From Echinicola jeungdonensis (GTDB lineage Bacteria > Bacteroidota > Bacteroidia > Cytophagales > Cyclobacteriaceae), in NCBI RefSeq assembly GCF_030409905.1, contig NZ_JAUFQT010000002.1:744001-808000 (forward strand): a stretch of DNA of 64,000 bases, written 5' to 3'. Positions 19,593-28,406 of the stretch are shown piece after piece. Every line of letters begins with the position of its first letter. The first letter of the stretch is position 1. Below the pieces are notes generated by a model. The model made no database searches. It had not been told where the DNA came from and saw only the letters and a list, made by a program, of their open reading frames with translations. Position numbers and translations under genes: made by a program.

Positions 19593-20495
19593 ATGACAAA
19601 AATCGCAGTGATAGGCTCTGGTACCATGGGAAATGGCATTGCCCATGTTTTTGCTCAATATGGACACCAAGTGGCTTTAATTGACCTTGAACACAAAATA
19701 TTGGAAAAAGCTATTGACCGGATCAGCCAAAACCTTGACCGGCAAATTGAGAAAGGAACTGTTTTGGAGGATGACAAAGAAGAAATTCTGGATAGGATCC
19801 AAACCTTTACCCAAATGGAAGAAGGGTCCAAACATGCAGATATTGTCCTGGAAGCTGCCACCGAAAACCTACCTATCAAAATTGAGATTTTTCAAAAACT
19901 GGATCAAATTTGTCCTAAACAAACGATTCTGGCAACCAATACTTCATCCATTTCTATTACCAAAATTGCAAGTGCTACCAATAGACCAGAAAAAGTAATC
20001 GGCATGCATTTTATGAATCCTGTACCTGTCATGAAATTGGTAGAAGTCATCCGGGGTTACAGCACCAGTCATGAAACTGTTCATCAGATATTGGCTTTAT
20101 CGAGGAATTTGGACAAAGTGCCAGTTGAGGTAAATGATTACCCTGGATTTGTCTCCAATAGGATTCTATTGCCTATGATCAATGAAGCAATTACCACCCT
20201 CTTTGAAGGGATAGCAGGGGTTGAGGAAATAGATACGGTTTTGAAATTGGGTATGGCTCATCCAATGGGTCCCCTCCAATTGGCCGATTTCATTGGTTTG
20301 GATGTTTGTTTATCCATCTTAAATGTGTTACATGAAGGCTTTGGTTATCCCAAATACTCTCCATGTCCCCTCCTGGTTAATATGGTACAGGCAGGACATT
20401 TAGGGATGAAATCTGGAAAAGGGTTTTACAAATACACCATTGGTTCAAAAGAAAAAACGGTTGCAGAAAGATTCAAAAGTAACCGACAATATTGA
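19593..20495 (+). CDS. 3-hydroxyacyl-CoA (3-hydroxybutyryl-CoA) dehydrogenase
   Basis: The 300-residue single-domain enzyme oxidises 3-hydroxyacyl-CoA to 3-ketoacyl-CoA with NAD. The N-terminal Rossmann motif is VIGSGTMGNGIAH (residues 6-18), the acidic residue binding NAD ribose is in ALIDLEH, the catalytic His is in IGMHFMNPVPVMKLVEVI, and the substrate region includes YPGFVSNRILLPMINEA and HPMGPLQLADFIGLD. The length is that of Hbd/PaaH-type enzymes rather than the fused FadB/FadJ. It stands alone; a role in beta-oxidation or ketone metabolism fits the CoA-transferase pair elsewhere in the window. Confidence 0.93.
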   Translation: MTKIAVIGSGTMGNGIAHVFAQYGHQVALIDLEHKILEKAIDRISQNLDRQIEKGTVLEDDKEEILDRIQTFTQMEEGSKHADIVLEAATENLPIKIEIFQKLDQICPKQTILATNTSSISITKIASATNRPEKVIGMHFMNPVPVMKLVEVIRGYSTSHETVHQILALSRNLDKVPVEVNDYPGFVSNRILLPMINEAITTLFEGIAGVEEIDTVLKLGMAHPMGPLQLADFIGLDVCLSILNVLHEGFGYPKYSPCPLLVNMVQAGHLGMKSGKGFYKYTIGSKEKTVAERFKSNRQY

Positions 20496-20532
20496 AGATT
20501 TGATTATAAAGATGGCCAATATTAAATTTTGC

Positions 20533-21177
20533 CTACTCCATTTTTCTAAGTAACCAAGAAGCAATTGGGTTATATAAATCTTGATTGGGCCTGGTCAGCA
20601 ACTGATCTATTTTCTTCAGACTACCACCGGTCATTAAGTTTTCATACATAGAAATCCTAATGATTTTATAACCATGGAGTCGACTCAATAAATCATATTG
20701 GGCATCATTATAGGCATTTAATTTCCAACCTGCAGAACCATTATTGGATAGGTCTCCAAAATCTTCAGAAGGGCCAAAACAACGGCCAGCAACAGGGGGG
20801 CCATTCCAAACCCTTTCCTGAACACCTGCTTTATGGCACTCCTTTTCAAAAGTCCTGCAAAGTCTTTTGTAACCTTCAACCCAGGGGAAAGTAAAGGTAT
20901 CATAAATACCTGTCTTTAAAGTACTTAACCTATACCTGTTAAAATGAACGGCATCGTCATATAGAAATAAAAATCGGTCGATTTTAAAATCAAACTTAAG
21001 TTTATCCAAAATGATAAATTCCCCTTTTCCATCAAGAGATTTATAGGCATCAGCCAATAATTCCCTGGCTTTTTGATCTAATAAATTCCGGTTCACCTCA
21101 ATTCTAAATTCCTCCTCGAAAGGCACCTCCTTTTCCTGGAGGATGTCCAATAGGGTATTTACTTTTAGATAATGCAC
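20533..21177 (-). CDS. Hypothetical protein, 214 residues
   Basis: The protein starts MHYLKVNTLLDILQEKEVPFEEEF and has no signal peptide or membrane helix. It is rich in aromatic and charged residues, with GKGEFIILDKLKFDFKIDRFLFLYDDAVHFNRYR and a Gly/Asn-rich centre (SEDFGDLSNNGSAGWKLNAYNDAQYDL). No catalytic motif is recognisable. It is a single-gene unit. Codon usage and the continuous frame argue that it is real, but its function cannot be stated. Confidence 0.6.
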   Translation of the reverse strand: MHYLKVNTLLDILQEKEVPFEEEFRIEVNRNLLDQKARELLADAYKSLDGKGEFIILDKLKFDFKIDRFLFLYDDAVHFNRYRLSTLKTGIYDTFTFPWVEGYKRLCRTFEKECHKAGVQERVWNGPPVAGRCFGPSEDFGDLSNNGSAGWKLNAYNDAQYDLLSRLHGYKIIRISMYENLMTGGSLKKIDQLLTRPNQDLYNPIASWLLRKME

Positions 21178-21269
21178 TTTATTAAGCTTTGTTGGTTTTT
21201 AAAGAGATTTAACCCCATTTTTTTATATTAATTATTTTCCTATAAGGTCTTCTCTAAGGAAAATTCCCC

Positions 21270-21416
21270 CTATTTGATTTCATTACTAATCCTTTCTTTC
21301 AAATTTCCTTTAGAGCCTGGAAAAGTAGTTCGTGAGGACATATCAATACCTATTAAAAGAATAATGATAAAGAAAATAATCCCCACTACCAGAAATACTA
21401 CCTTATTTTTTTTCAT
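21270..21416 (-). CDS. Small single-pass membrane protein, 48 residues
   Basis: A short frame starts with ATG at 21416 and ends at TAG (21270-21272). It encodes MKKNKVVFLVVG followed by a very hydrophobic run (IIFFIIILLIGID, about residues 6-25), then a polar tail SSRTTFPGSKGNLKERISN. A positively charged start, one helix and a soluble tail suit a small inner-membrane protein. It sits 93 bp downstream-side of the 214-residue gene on the same strand. Family unknown. Confidence 0.55.
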   Translation of the reverse strand: MKKNKVVFLVVGIIFFIIILLIGIDMSSRTTFPGSKGNLKERISNEIK

Positions 21417-21622
21417 ATTGAAATAGAAACCTGGGATTTAAATCCAAATTGACTAAGCATTTGCAAAATTAATTGAATCAGTAATTAATAAAAAATCTTA
21501 TCCATTTTAGTGTTATTTTCATAAATAAGTTAATTTTGCCATTGTTTTTTTAACAATGGAATTATACTATCAAGTCAAAAAAGATTATTATCCATTTTTA
21601 CATTTAAGAACAGTTTAATAAG

Positions 21623-21955
21623 ATGTACAAAGTTATTGATAAAGAGGTCATTTTTCAATTTTTAGGTGAAGACCGGGATTTGTTACCACAAATGATGGAA
21701 ATGATTTTGACCATAAACCTTCCTGAACTAAAGGGTTTACCTGAACTTTATGAAAATGGTCTATATGAGGATGTAAGGATAAAAGTCCATAAGGCCAAAT
21801 CAACAATGGGATACCTTGGTGCTCTGGAGGTGAAACAATTGCTGCAATCTATGGAAAAGGATATCCCTACAACCTTTCCCGAAAAATATGATAAACTCCA
21901 AGGCTTCATTATTACCATAGAAAAAGAATTAAACAATTTAATAGGTGAGTTATAA
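21623..21955 (+). CDS. Stand-alone Hpt (histidine phosphotransfer) domain protein
   Basis: The 110-residue protein is a single Hpt four-helix bundle. The phosphorylatable histidine is in KVHKAKSTMGYLGA, which fits the Hpt consensus HxxKSxxxxxGA. Helix B/C (QLLQSMEKD) and the final helix (IITIEKELNNLIGEL) complete the fold. Such proteins relay phosphate between a hybrid sensor kinase and a response regulator. No histidine kinase or regulator is adjacent, so this is an orphan. A TAATTTTG element (21531-21538) upstream resembles the Bacteroidota -7 box TAnnTTTG. Confidence 0.85.
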   Translation: MYKVIDKEVIFQFLGEDRDLLPQMMEMILTINLPELKGLPELYENGLYEDVRIKVHKAKSTMGYLGALEVKQLLQSMEKDIPTTFPEKYDKLQGFIITIEKELNNLIGEL

Positions 21956-22199
21956 AATGGGTTAACCAATTAAATTTCTGGAGTATAAACAATTTAATCA
22001 ACCCTTTAAATAATTAAGTTTCATTTTCATAATCTCTTAAATTATTTTCCCCATTAACTTACAAAAACCCATTTTTTATTTCACTATTAACCCAAAAACA
22101 ATAAATTATTTTATTAATTTAACTTTTTGTTTTAAAACCCATATTTATTAATGCAATAATTCAAAGTAATTCATTGTTTTAACCAATAACAGCTAAACC

Positions 22200-22739
22200 A
22201 TGAAAATTTTAAAAGGAATCCTTTACGGCATCATTGGGGTGGTTGCAGTCGCCTTAATTGCTGCATTATTCATCAAAAAAGAATACGCTGCCGAAAGGGA
22301 AATTATCATCGAAAAACCCCTTCCCGAAGTTTTCTCCTATGTAAAGCAATTGAAAAATCAGGATAATTTTAGTGTCTGGGCGCAAATGGACCCCGAAATG
22401 GATAAATCTTATACCGGGACGGATGGAACAGTTGGATTTGTTTCATCATGGGATAGTGAAAAACCAAGTGTAGGTAAAGGAGAACTCGAAATTATCCGTA
22501 TTGAAGAAAATCAAAGGATAGATTACGAACTCCGTTTTTATGAACCATTTGAGGCCACAGATAATGCATATATGATTACTGAGGAGGTATCAAAAGATCA
22601 AACGAAGGTAAAATGGGGATTTGAAGGAAAAAGCCAATACCCAATGAATTTAATGCTTGCATTAATGGGAACGGAAGAAATGCTGGGTGAACAATTAGAA
22701 CAGGGGCTTAAAAACTTAAAAAATGAAATGGAAGATTAA
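22200..22739 (+). CDS. SRPBCC-family protein with N-terminal membrane anchor
   Basis: The 179-residue protein has one hydrophobic helix (MKILKGILYGIIGVVAVALIAALFIKK) and then a START/polyketide-cyclase-like domain (REIIIEKPLPEVFSYVKQLKNQDNFSVWAQMDPEM... GTDGTVGFVSSWDS... WGFEGKSQYPMNLMLALMG). Proteins like this are common in Bacteroidota as 'SRPBCC family' and probably bind a hydrophobic ligand in the periplasmic or membrane-proximal space. The exact ligand is unknown. It ends in a shared bidirectional terminator with the next, convergent gene. Confidence 0.8.
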   Translation: MKILKGILYGIIGVVAVALIAALFIKKEYAAEREIIIEKPLPEVFSYVKQLKNQDNFSVWAQMDPEMDKSYTGTDGTVGFVSSWDSEKPSVGKGELEIIRIEENQRIDYELRFYEPFEATDNAYMITEEVSKDQTKVKWGFEGKSQYPMNLMLALMGTEEMLGEQLEQGLKNLKNEMED

Positions 22740-22742
22740 ATA

Positions 22743-22779
22743 AAAAAGGGTTAGCACCATAAATTGCTAACCCTTTTTT
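22743..22779. terminator. Bidirectional terminator
   Basis: The stem GGGTTAGCA/TGCTAACCC (22748-22756 with 22765-22773) has an A-run before and a T-run after, so it can end transcripts from both converging genes. Confidence 0.88.
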
Positions 22780-22782
22780 ATT

Positions 22783-22995
22783 TTATTCATTTGAATCGAT
22801 TTCTACATCAATCTTTTCAGATTCCACTTCCACCTTTTTATCATCAGCATCTAATCTGATTTTGGTTTTAGATTCCTCTTTTGATGGGGCTTCTTCCACT
22901 GGTGCTTCTTGGGTTTCCTCTTTGTTTTTTTCGGAACCACAACTAGCCAAAGAAGCTAACATTACAATTGAAAATAAATAAATTAATTTTTTCAT
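22783..22995 (-). CDS. Small acidic lipoprotein
   Basis: Starting at the ATG at 22995, this 70-residue protein has a lipoprotein signal (MKKLIYLFSIVMLASLASC, lipobox LASC). An earlier in-frame start would add 11 residues that spoil the signal peptide. The mature part is a low-complexity Glu/Lys/Ala run ending VEVESEKIDVEIDSNE. Function is unknown; small acidic lipoproteins of this kind are frequent in Bacteroidota. It is convergent with the SRPBCC gene. Confidence 0.65.
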   Translation of the reverse strand: MKKLIYLFSIVMLASLASCGSEKNKEETQEAPVEEAPSKEESKTKIRLDADDKKVEVESEKIDVEIDSNE

Positions 22996-23137
22996 TGTGT
23001 GAATATTAATTGGGTTAAACAAAATCATACTATCTATATATTTAAGATAGACGGTATAATTTACCTAATTTTTTATTAATTATTATCTTTAATAATATAT
23101 TTTACTACAAATTCCTCTCCAATTTCAAAAATAAGGA

Positions 23138-24856
23138 CTAATCCATTATAATCATTTCAACCCTTCGGTTCAATTTTCGACCTTGCTCTGTATCATTGCT
23201 GGCTATTGGTTTTCTCCCACCCCATCCAGCTGTCATGATTCTTTCAAAAGCAATACCTTGATCAACCATAAAATCACGGATAGCACCAGCTCTATTGAGC
23301 GACAATTCTTTGTTTAACATAGAATTACCTACATTATCGGTATGCCCTTCTAATTTAATTTTAACCTCAGGATGTTCTTCCATAAATTCCACCAAATCCA
23401 AAATAGCTTCTTTGGACCCTTGGTCTGCCAAGGTTGAAGTTCCACGTTTAAATAAAATATCATCCAGAACAATACTTGCTCCCCTTGATACACGGGTCAA
23501 GTATATTATTTCCACATTTTGGGTAAAGGATTCTACAGAAACAGAATAAGGAAGATAGTTGGGAGCAGTAATTTTTATACGTTCTGCATTACTACCCAAG
23601 GGAAATTCCCCCTCTGTTTTTTCCACCTGTTGGCTTGCTGTGGTTTCTCCAATTTCATTTCTGTATGAAATTGTATAGGTGATCGGTGATTTTGTTGAAG
23701 CATCCAAAACCTTAATTTTTGCCGTTTTCTCATTATCAGAATATACGGGTACAATTTGATTTTCTTCCTGGTTTTTTTCAAGATCTTGATTAATATCTTC
23801 CCCAGTTTGGACCGGTTCAGGTCCCTGACTTAAAAATTTATTTTTTGAATTTTCCTGTTCCATTTCCGAAACAGAAGTTGTTGCAATTTCACTTTCAATT
23901 GGAAGCTGATTTTCTGCAATTGTATTGGAAAGCTCTGGCCCTTTAGGTATTTCTTTACGTGTAATTTCCTCTGCCCTTAACATCATTATATCCCCATAGC
24001 CTTCACTATTTTGTGTGGTGGTATAATATGCCGTATATGGATTATTGGAAGGAATAAAGTAGGACAATTCCATACCCGGGGTATTAGTTTTATCTGAAAG
24101 CCGGGTTGGTTCAGTCCAGTTTTCCCAGCTATCATCCAACCTTTGACTGTAAAAAATATCCCTTGCCCCTTTGCTTCCATGGCCGTTGGAGGAAAAATAA
24201 AGGATCTGTGTATCTTCCGAAAGAAAAGGGGTCATTTCCTGTTGAAAGGAATTAACTTTTGGCCCTAGGTTTTGGGGCATAGACCAACGACCGTTTTCTT
24301 TTTTAAAACTCACATAAATATCCTCGTTTCCATAGGATCCGTAGGATTCCATGGAAAGGACCATAATTTCCCCGGAACCATGGAGCCTGGCCCCGAAATA
24401 ATTACTTTTATTCCTAAAGCTCCCAAAATTCTGGGCCTGGCTCATTTCCCAATTACTCTCCCCTTTCCTTTTGTATTCATATATTCCATGGCTTTTATTT
24501 CCATTTCCATCATGATAAACCAAAACAGAATTACTAGAGGAAAATCCTATCAATACATCATAGCCGTCGGTGGAAAGGTCAGCAATGGGTTGCCCATCTT
24601 GCCATTGGTTAAAGTCATTTTTTGAACTAAACCAAACATCTCCCAGATCCTTTTCTCCCCTTTTATTTTTTTCATGGTGGGCCACGGTGAAGTAAAGCTC
24701 TTCGTTTGGGGATAATACCGGATGCTGCTCATCATAGGAACTATTTACCTCCTTTAAGGAATAAATACCCTGTCCATAGGAAGGTAAAAAAACACAAAAA
24801 GCAAGTATTTGAAGAATACCTGCTTTGAGTAAAATTGACTTTTTGTTGTTTTTCAT
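23138..24856 (-). CDS. OmpA-family protein with PD40 beta-propeller repeats
   Basis: The 572-residue secreted protein starts with a signal peptide (about residues 1-29, ending SYGQG). It has WD40-like PD40 repeats in the first 280 residues (e.g. TPFLSEDTQILYFSSNGHGSKGARDIF), then a low-complexity linker and a small beta domain. The C-terminal OmpA/MotB domain (about 468-572) contains KLEGHTDNVGNSMLNKELSLNRAGAI and GRKLNRRVEMII, which bind peptidoglycan. Such proteins anchor outer-membrane or gliding machinery to the wall. It starts 1 nt after the DHS-like gene's end. Confidence 0.9.
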   Translation of the reverse strand: MKNNKKSILLKAGILQILAFCVFLPSYGQGIYSLKEVNSSYDEQHPVLSPNEELYFTVAHHEKNKRGEKDLGDVWFSSKNDFNQWQDGQPIADLSTDGYDVLIGFSSSNSVLVYHDGNGNKSHGIYEYKRKGESNWEMSQAQNFGSFRNKSNYFGARLHGSGEIMVLSMESYGSYGNEDIYVSFKKENGRWSMPQNLGPKVNSFQQEMTPFLSEDTQILYFSSNGHGSKGARDIFYSQRLDDSWENWTEPTRLSDKTNTPGMELSYFIPSNNPYTAYYTTTQNSEGYGDIMMLRAEEITRKEIPKGPELSNTIAENQLPIESEIATTSVSEMEQENSKNKFLSQGPEPVQTGEDINQDLEKNQEENQIVPVYSDNEKTAKIKVLDASTKSPITYTISYRNEIGETTASQQVEKTEGEFPLGSNAERIKITAPNYLPYSVSVESFTQNVEIIYLTRVSRGASIVLDDILFKRGTSTLADQGSKEAILDLVEFMEEHPEVKIKLEGHTDNVGNSMLNKELSLNRAGAIRDFMVDQGIAFERIMTAGWGGRKPIASNDTEQGRKLNRRVEMIIMD

Positions 24857-24857
24857 A

Positions 24858-25829
24858 TTACTGATCTAAAACTATTGCAAATACCAAGGGGGCCACAATC
24901 GTGGCATCTGACTCAATGATATATTTTGGGGTATCTATCCCCAGTTTGCCCCATGTTATTTTTTCATTAGGAACTGCTCCGGAATAGGATCCATATGAAG
25001 TGGTACTATCAGATATCTGACAGAAATATCCCCAGAGCGGTATTCCATCACGCTCCAGGTCTTGATGGAGCATGGGAACGACACATATAGGGAAATCCCC
25101 AGCAATTCCCCCGCCAATTTGGAAAAATCCGACAGTACTTTCTGGAATTGCTTCCTGAGTATACCAATCTGCCAGGTACATCATGTACTGAATTCCACTT
25201 TTGACGGTATGAACATTTTTTATATCACCTGAAATACAATGCCCCGCAAACATATTACCCAAAGTACTGTCCTCCCATCCTGGAACTATAATAGGGAGGT
25301 TTTTCTTGGCTGCTTCCATCAGCCAACTGTTTTTGGGATCTATTTGGTAATACTCCTCCAGTTTTCCAGACAACAAAATTTTGTAGAAAAATTCATGGGG
25401 AAAATAACTTTCTCCAGCATTATCGGCTTTCTGCCATTCTTCCAAAATCACCTTTTCTATTCTCCTCATAGCCTCCATTTCCGGAATACAGGTATCCGTT
25501 ACCCGGTTCATATGGCGATCTAGGAGCCCTTTTTCCTCCTCGGCGGATAAATGCCTGTAATGAGGTACGCGCTCATAATAATCATGGGCTACAAGATTAA
25601 ATACATCTTCTTCCAGATTGGCCCCAGTACAAGTGATGATATGCACTTTATCTTGCCTGATCATTTCAGCCAAAGAAATGCCGAGTTCGGCCGTTGACAT
25701 GGCACCGGCAAGGGTTACCATCATTTTACCATTATTATCAAGATGGGCCTTATAACCCTCTGCTGCATCAATGAGGGCGGCAGCATTAAAATGTCTAAAA
25801 TTGTGCTTTAGAAAATCAGTAATTTTCAT
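24858..25829 (-). CDS. Deoxyhypusine synthase family protein
   Basis: The 323-residue protein is homologous to deoxyhypusine synthase. It has GKMMVTLAGAMSTAELG, HIITCTGANLEEDVFN, the SDSTTSYGSYSGA region and the C-terminal NEKITWGKLGIDT. The lysine at about residue 295 aligns with the lysine that carries the aminobutyl group in eukaryotic DHS. Bacteria lack eIF5A, so the reaction must differ. Bacterial homologues make homospermidine from putrescine or spermidine and are annotated as homospermidine-synthase-like. The gene is 1 nt upstream of ompA-PD40 on the same strand, yet no functional link is obvious. Substrate unproven. Confidence 0.88.
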   Translation of the reverse strand: MKITDFLKHNFRHFNAAALIDAAEGYKAHLDNNGKMMVTLAGAMSTAELGISLAEMIRQDKVHIITCTGANLEEDVFNLVAHDYYERVPHYRHLSAEEEKGLLDRHMNRVTDTCIPEMEAMRRIEKVILEEWQKADNAGESYFPHEFFYKILLSGKLEEYYQIDPKNSWLMEAAKKNLPIIVPGWEDSTLGNMFAGHCISGDIKNVHTVKSGIQYMMYLADWYTQEAIPESTVGFFQIGGGIAGDFPICVVPMLHQDLERDGIPLWGYFCQISDSTTSYGSYSGAVPNEKITWGKLGIDTPKYIIESDATIVAPLVFAIVLDQ

Positions 25830-25883
25830 CCTGGATGCTTTTTTAATTAAAATAAGGTTTAAGTCAAAAATATTAACTTACAC

Positions 25884-25911
25884 AAAAAAAGCCCGGAAAA
25901 CCGAGCTTTTT
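25884..25911 (-). terminator. Terminator after the OmpH gene
   Basis: A stem AAGCTCGG/CCGGGCTT with an internal G-T pair and a T-run on the minus strand lies about 25 bp after the OmpH stop. Confidence 0.7.
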
Positions 25912-25935
25912 CAATAGAAAATATAGATGCTGGTA

Positions 25936-26577
25936 TTATTTTTCTTTGCTTTCTTCCTTTTCAGTTGATTCACCAGAGGATTTATTTTCTTTAGAAGCAT
26001 AATTTTCATTGATTCCCTCAATTACCGATTGAGTTACATCCAAAGCCTCATTGGCATACCAAACGCCACCGCCCCTGGTATAGGACAAAATCATTTCAAG
26101 ATCATTTTCCTTGGCATATTCCTTTAAATATACCTGAATCTTATCGTACACTTCATTATAGAGCTGATTTTCATCCGCAGACAGTTCTTTCATTAAATTA
26201 TCCCGGTAGGATACCAGATTCCTTTCTTTTTTCATCAACTCCTCTTCCTTGGCCCTGGCTTGGTTCATGGTCATGTTTTGGGCAGACTGCTGAAAATTAG
26301 AAACCTCCTGCTCAAAGCCTTTGGCACGGTTGGAAAGTTCGGATTCGTAACGTTTACCTTTCTCAGAAATTTCCTCTGACTTTTCCTTAAAATAATCATA
26401 ATTTTGGATAACACTGTCGGTATTGATATAAGCAATTTTTAAATTGCTCATATTCACCCCATTGTCACCATTATTGTCTTGGGCTGCACCTTGGGTTGTG
26501 TTTTCTCCTTGATTACAGCCAGTAAAAATAAGGGCTGAAATGCCTAAAATTCCTAATACTCTACTTAATTTCTTCAC
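25936..26577 (-). CDS. OmpH/Skp-family periplasmic chaperone-like lipoprotein
   Basis: The 213-residue protein has a lipoprotein signal (MKKLSRVLGILGISALIFTGC, Cys 21), a small beta core (NLKIAYINTDSVIQNY) and two long coiled-coil helices forming the Skp tentacles (EISEKGKRYESELSNRAKGFEQEVSNFQQSAQN). The C-terminus closes the core (LEMILSYTRGGGVWYANEALDVTQSVIEGIN). Skp/OmpH proteins hold unfolded outer-membrane proteins; here the lipid anchor would tether the chaperone. It is followed by its own terminator. Confidence 0.9.
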   Translation of the reverse strand: MKKLSRVLGILGISALIFTGCNQGENTTQGAAQDNNGDNGVNMSNLKIAYINTDSVIQNYDYFKEKSEEISEKGKRYESELSNRAKGFEQEVSNFQQSAQNMTMNQARAKEEELMKKERNLVSYRDNLMKELSADENQLYNEVYDKIQVYLKEYAKENDLEMILSYTRGGGVWYANEALDVTQSVIEGINENYASKENKSSGESTEKEESKEK

Positions 26578-26692
26578 GGTTATTATTTGTTAATTCAACT
26601 TCTCGCAAATATAAACAAACTTATGATTCTACAAATTGAAATATAGGGTGGATCAAATTTTTCTAGTTGGAAAATATTTAATGCTTAAAAAA

Positions 26693-27595
26693 TTAAAAGA
26701 AAATTTCCTGGGCCAACCTATAAGTATTGGCATGAGCTTCAACAATATGACTTATTTTTTCAGAATATCCTCCTCCCATACAACACATAATGGGGATTTC
26801 ATTTTGAAAAGCCAGATCCAAAACCATTTTATCCCTCCTTTTACAACCTTCAATGCTTAAGCTTAACCTTCCCAGTTTATCAGTGGATAATACATCCACC
26901 CCACTTTGATAAATAATAAAATCTGGAGCTACAGATTCCAATAGTTTTTTTAAATGCCGGTCTAAGGTTTTTAAATACAAATCATCCCCGGTTTTATCCG
27001 GCAATTCTACATCAAGATCAGACTTTTCCTTTTTCATGGGGTAATTTGAAGCACCATGCATACTAAAAGTAAAAACCTGAGGTTCTTCACCGAATATTTC
27101 TGCCGTGCCATTTCCTTGGTGAACATCCAAATCCACTACCAATATTTTTCTTGAAAGTTTGTTTGCAATCAGGTAGTTGGCAGAAATAGCTATATCATTT
27201 AGCAAACAAAAACCCTCCCCCCTGTCAGAAAAGGCGTGGTGGGTCCCTCCGGCTATGTTCATGGCAATCCCATATTCCAAAGCAAAGAGGGATGCCTGTA
27301 CGGATCCATGCATAATATGCACCTCCCGATCAATCAGACCCCTGCTAAGAGGGAAGCCTGTTTTTCTAATTTCAGATTTGGTCAAGTCCAAATCAGATAA
27401 CTTTTTAAAATAAGCAGGCTGATGGGTATTTGTAATCCATTTATTTTCCAGGGCTATTGGTTCAAATAGATTATCTTTTTCAATAGTTCCCTCATAAAGC
27501 AATTGCTCGGGAAGCAATTCATATTTCTCCATTGGAAACCGGTGCCCCTTTGGTAATGGGTGTGAATAAATTGGCGACCAAGCTATCTTTAGCAT
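26693..27595 (-). CDS. Histone-deacetylase-family (class II) deacetylase
   Basis: The 300-residue protein is a bacterial HDAC-like deacetylase. Motifs are IMHGSVQASLFALEYGIAMNIAGGTHHAF (zinc His-His region), GEGFCLLNDIAISANYL, ILVVDLDVHQGNGTAEIF (zinc Asp and His), VFTFSMHGASNYP and FIIYQSGVDVL. Bacterial relatives remove acetyl groups from polyamines, lysine side chains or acetoin-pathway compounds. No histone-like partner is nearby. The gene ends a minus-strand group with the 192-residue gene upstream, separated by a terminator. Substrate unknown. Confidence 0.92.
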   Translation of the reverse strand: MLKIAWSPIYSHPLPKGHRFPMEKYELLPEQLLYEGTIEKDNLFEPIALENKWITNTHQPAYFKKLSDLDLTKSEIRKTGFPLSRGLIDREVHIMHGSVQASLFALEYGIAMNIAGGTHHAFSDRGEGFCLLNDIAISANYLIANKLSRKILVVDLDVHQGNGTAEIFGEEPQVFTFSMHGASNYPMKKEKSDLDVELPDKTGDDLYLKTLDRHLKKLLESVAPDFIIYQSGVDVLSTDKLGRLSLSIEGCKRRDKMVLDLAFQNEIPIMCCMGGGYSEKISHIVEAHANTYRLAQEIFF

Positions 27596-27608
27596 ATAAT
27601 CTAAACAT

Positions 27609-27639
27609 AAAAAAACCGATTGTTGTTTAAAACAACCGG
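27609..27639 (-). terminator. Terminator between two minus-strand genes
   Basis: An imperfect hairpin (CCGGTTGTT paired with AACAATCGG, loop about 6 nt) followed by seven T residues on the minus strand lies about 30 bp after the stop of the 192-residue gene. Confidence 0.7.
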
Positions 27640-27666
27640 CACTGGAAATTAAATTTTAATGAATTA

Positions 27667-28245
27667 TTAATCTTCTTGAAGGTCTTCGTCTTCAGACTGG
27701 AAGGCATAAAAGGTTTCATCCAACCTAATGGTATCATCATTAAATTCCTGGATAAATTTTGAAATGACCTTTTCGTCTATTCTATCTACATTAATTGCTG
27801 CATCTAATCCAATGCCAAAATCATGATTGGTATCCAAATCAATAAATTCCTGCACCTTGACGGATTCCTCTTCCTCTATTTCCATAATTATTTCCGTCAT
27901 AAACCAACCAATTTCCTCCTCATCACTATTAAGGGGTTTTAAATTCCCATTCTCATCCTCTTCATATTTTATCCCTCTAAAATTGGGAAATTTCTGGGCT
28001 GCTTTATGTTCTGCCAATTCATACACCTCACTGGAGTGGTGAAGTCTCAAAGTATACAATGCGGCATCATAAATCACTTCTCTGCCTTCGTACATACCAA
28101 TGAAATAAAAATTGACAAATTCATCACTGTTGTTTTCAGAAGGAATTATTTTAAATGGTTTACCTGAAGCCTTCAATTCCTCCTTTAATTTAGCAATGGT
28201 CTCTGGTTTCAGTCCTTCGTTCTTATATAACATCGTTAGCGTCAT
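27667..28245 (-). CDS. Hypothetical acidic cytosolic protein, 192 residues
   Basis: The protein starts MTLTMLYKNEGLKPETIAKLKEELKASGKPFKI and is strongly acidic toward the end (FQSEDEDLQED). It contains repeated Glu/Asp clusters but no membrane segment or catalytic motif. I do not recognise a named family, though proteins of this size and style are conserved among Bacteroidota. The gene stands alone upstream of a terminator. Function unknown. Confidence 0.6.
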   Translation of the reverse strand: MTLTMLYKNEGLKPETIAKLKEELKASGKPFKIIPSENNSDEFVNFYFIGMYEGREVIYDAALYTLRLHHSSEVYELAEHKAAQKFPNFRGIKYEEDENGNLKPLNSDEEEIGWFMTEIIMEIEEEESVKVQEFIDLDTNHDFGIGLDAAINVDRIDEKVISKFIQEFNDDTIRLDETFYAFQSEDEDLQED

Positions 28246-28406
28246 AGTACCTTTTTAATTACAACATAGCCTATATTTATGAAACTATTAAAACAGTTAC
28301 CATTTTTATTGTAACCACCGATTATAATTAATTAAATTACAACTAATTACCTTAAAAAAAAATGATTGCCATTTTTTTTACAATTGCATTCTCATGCCCT
28401 TTACCG

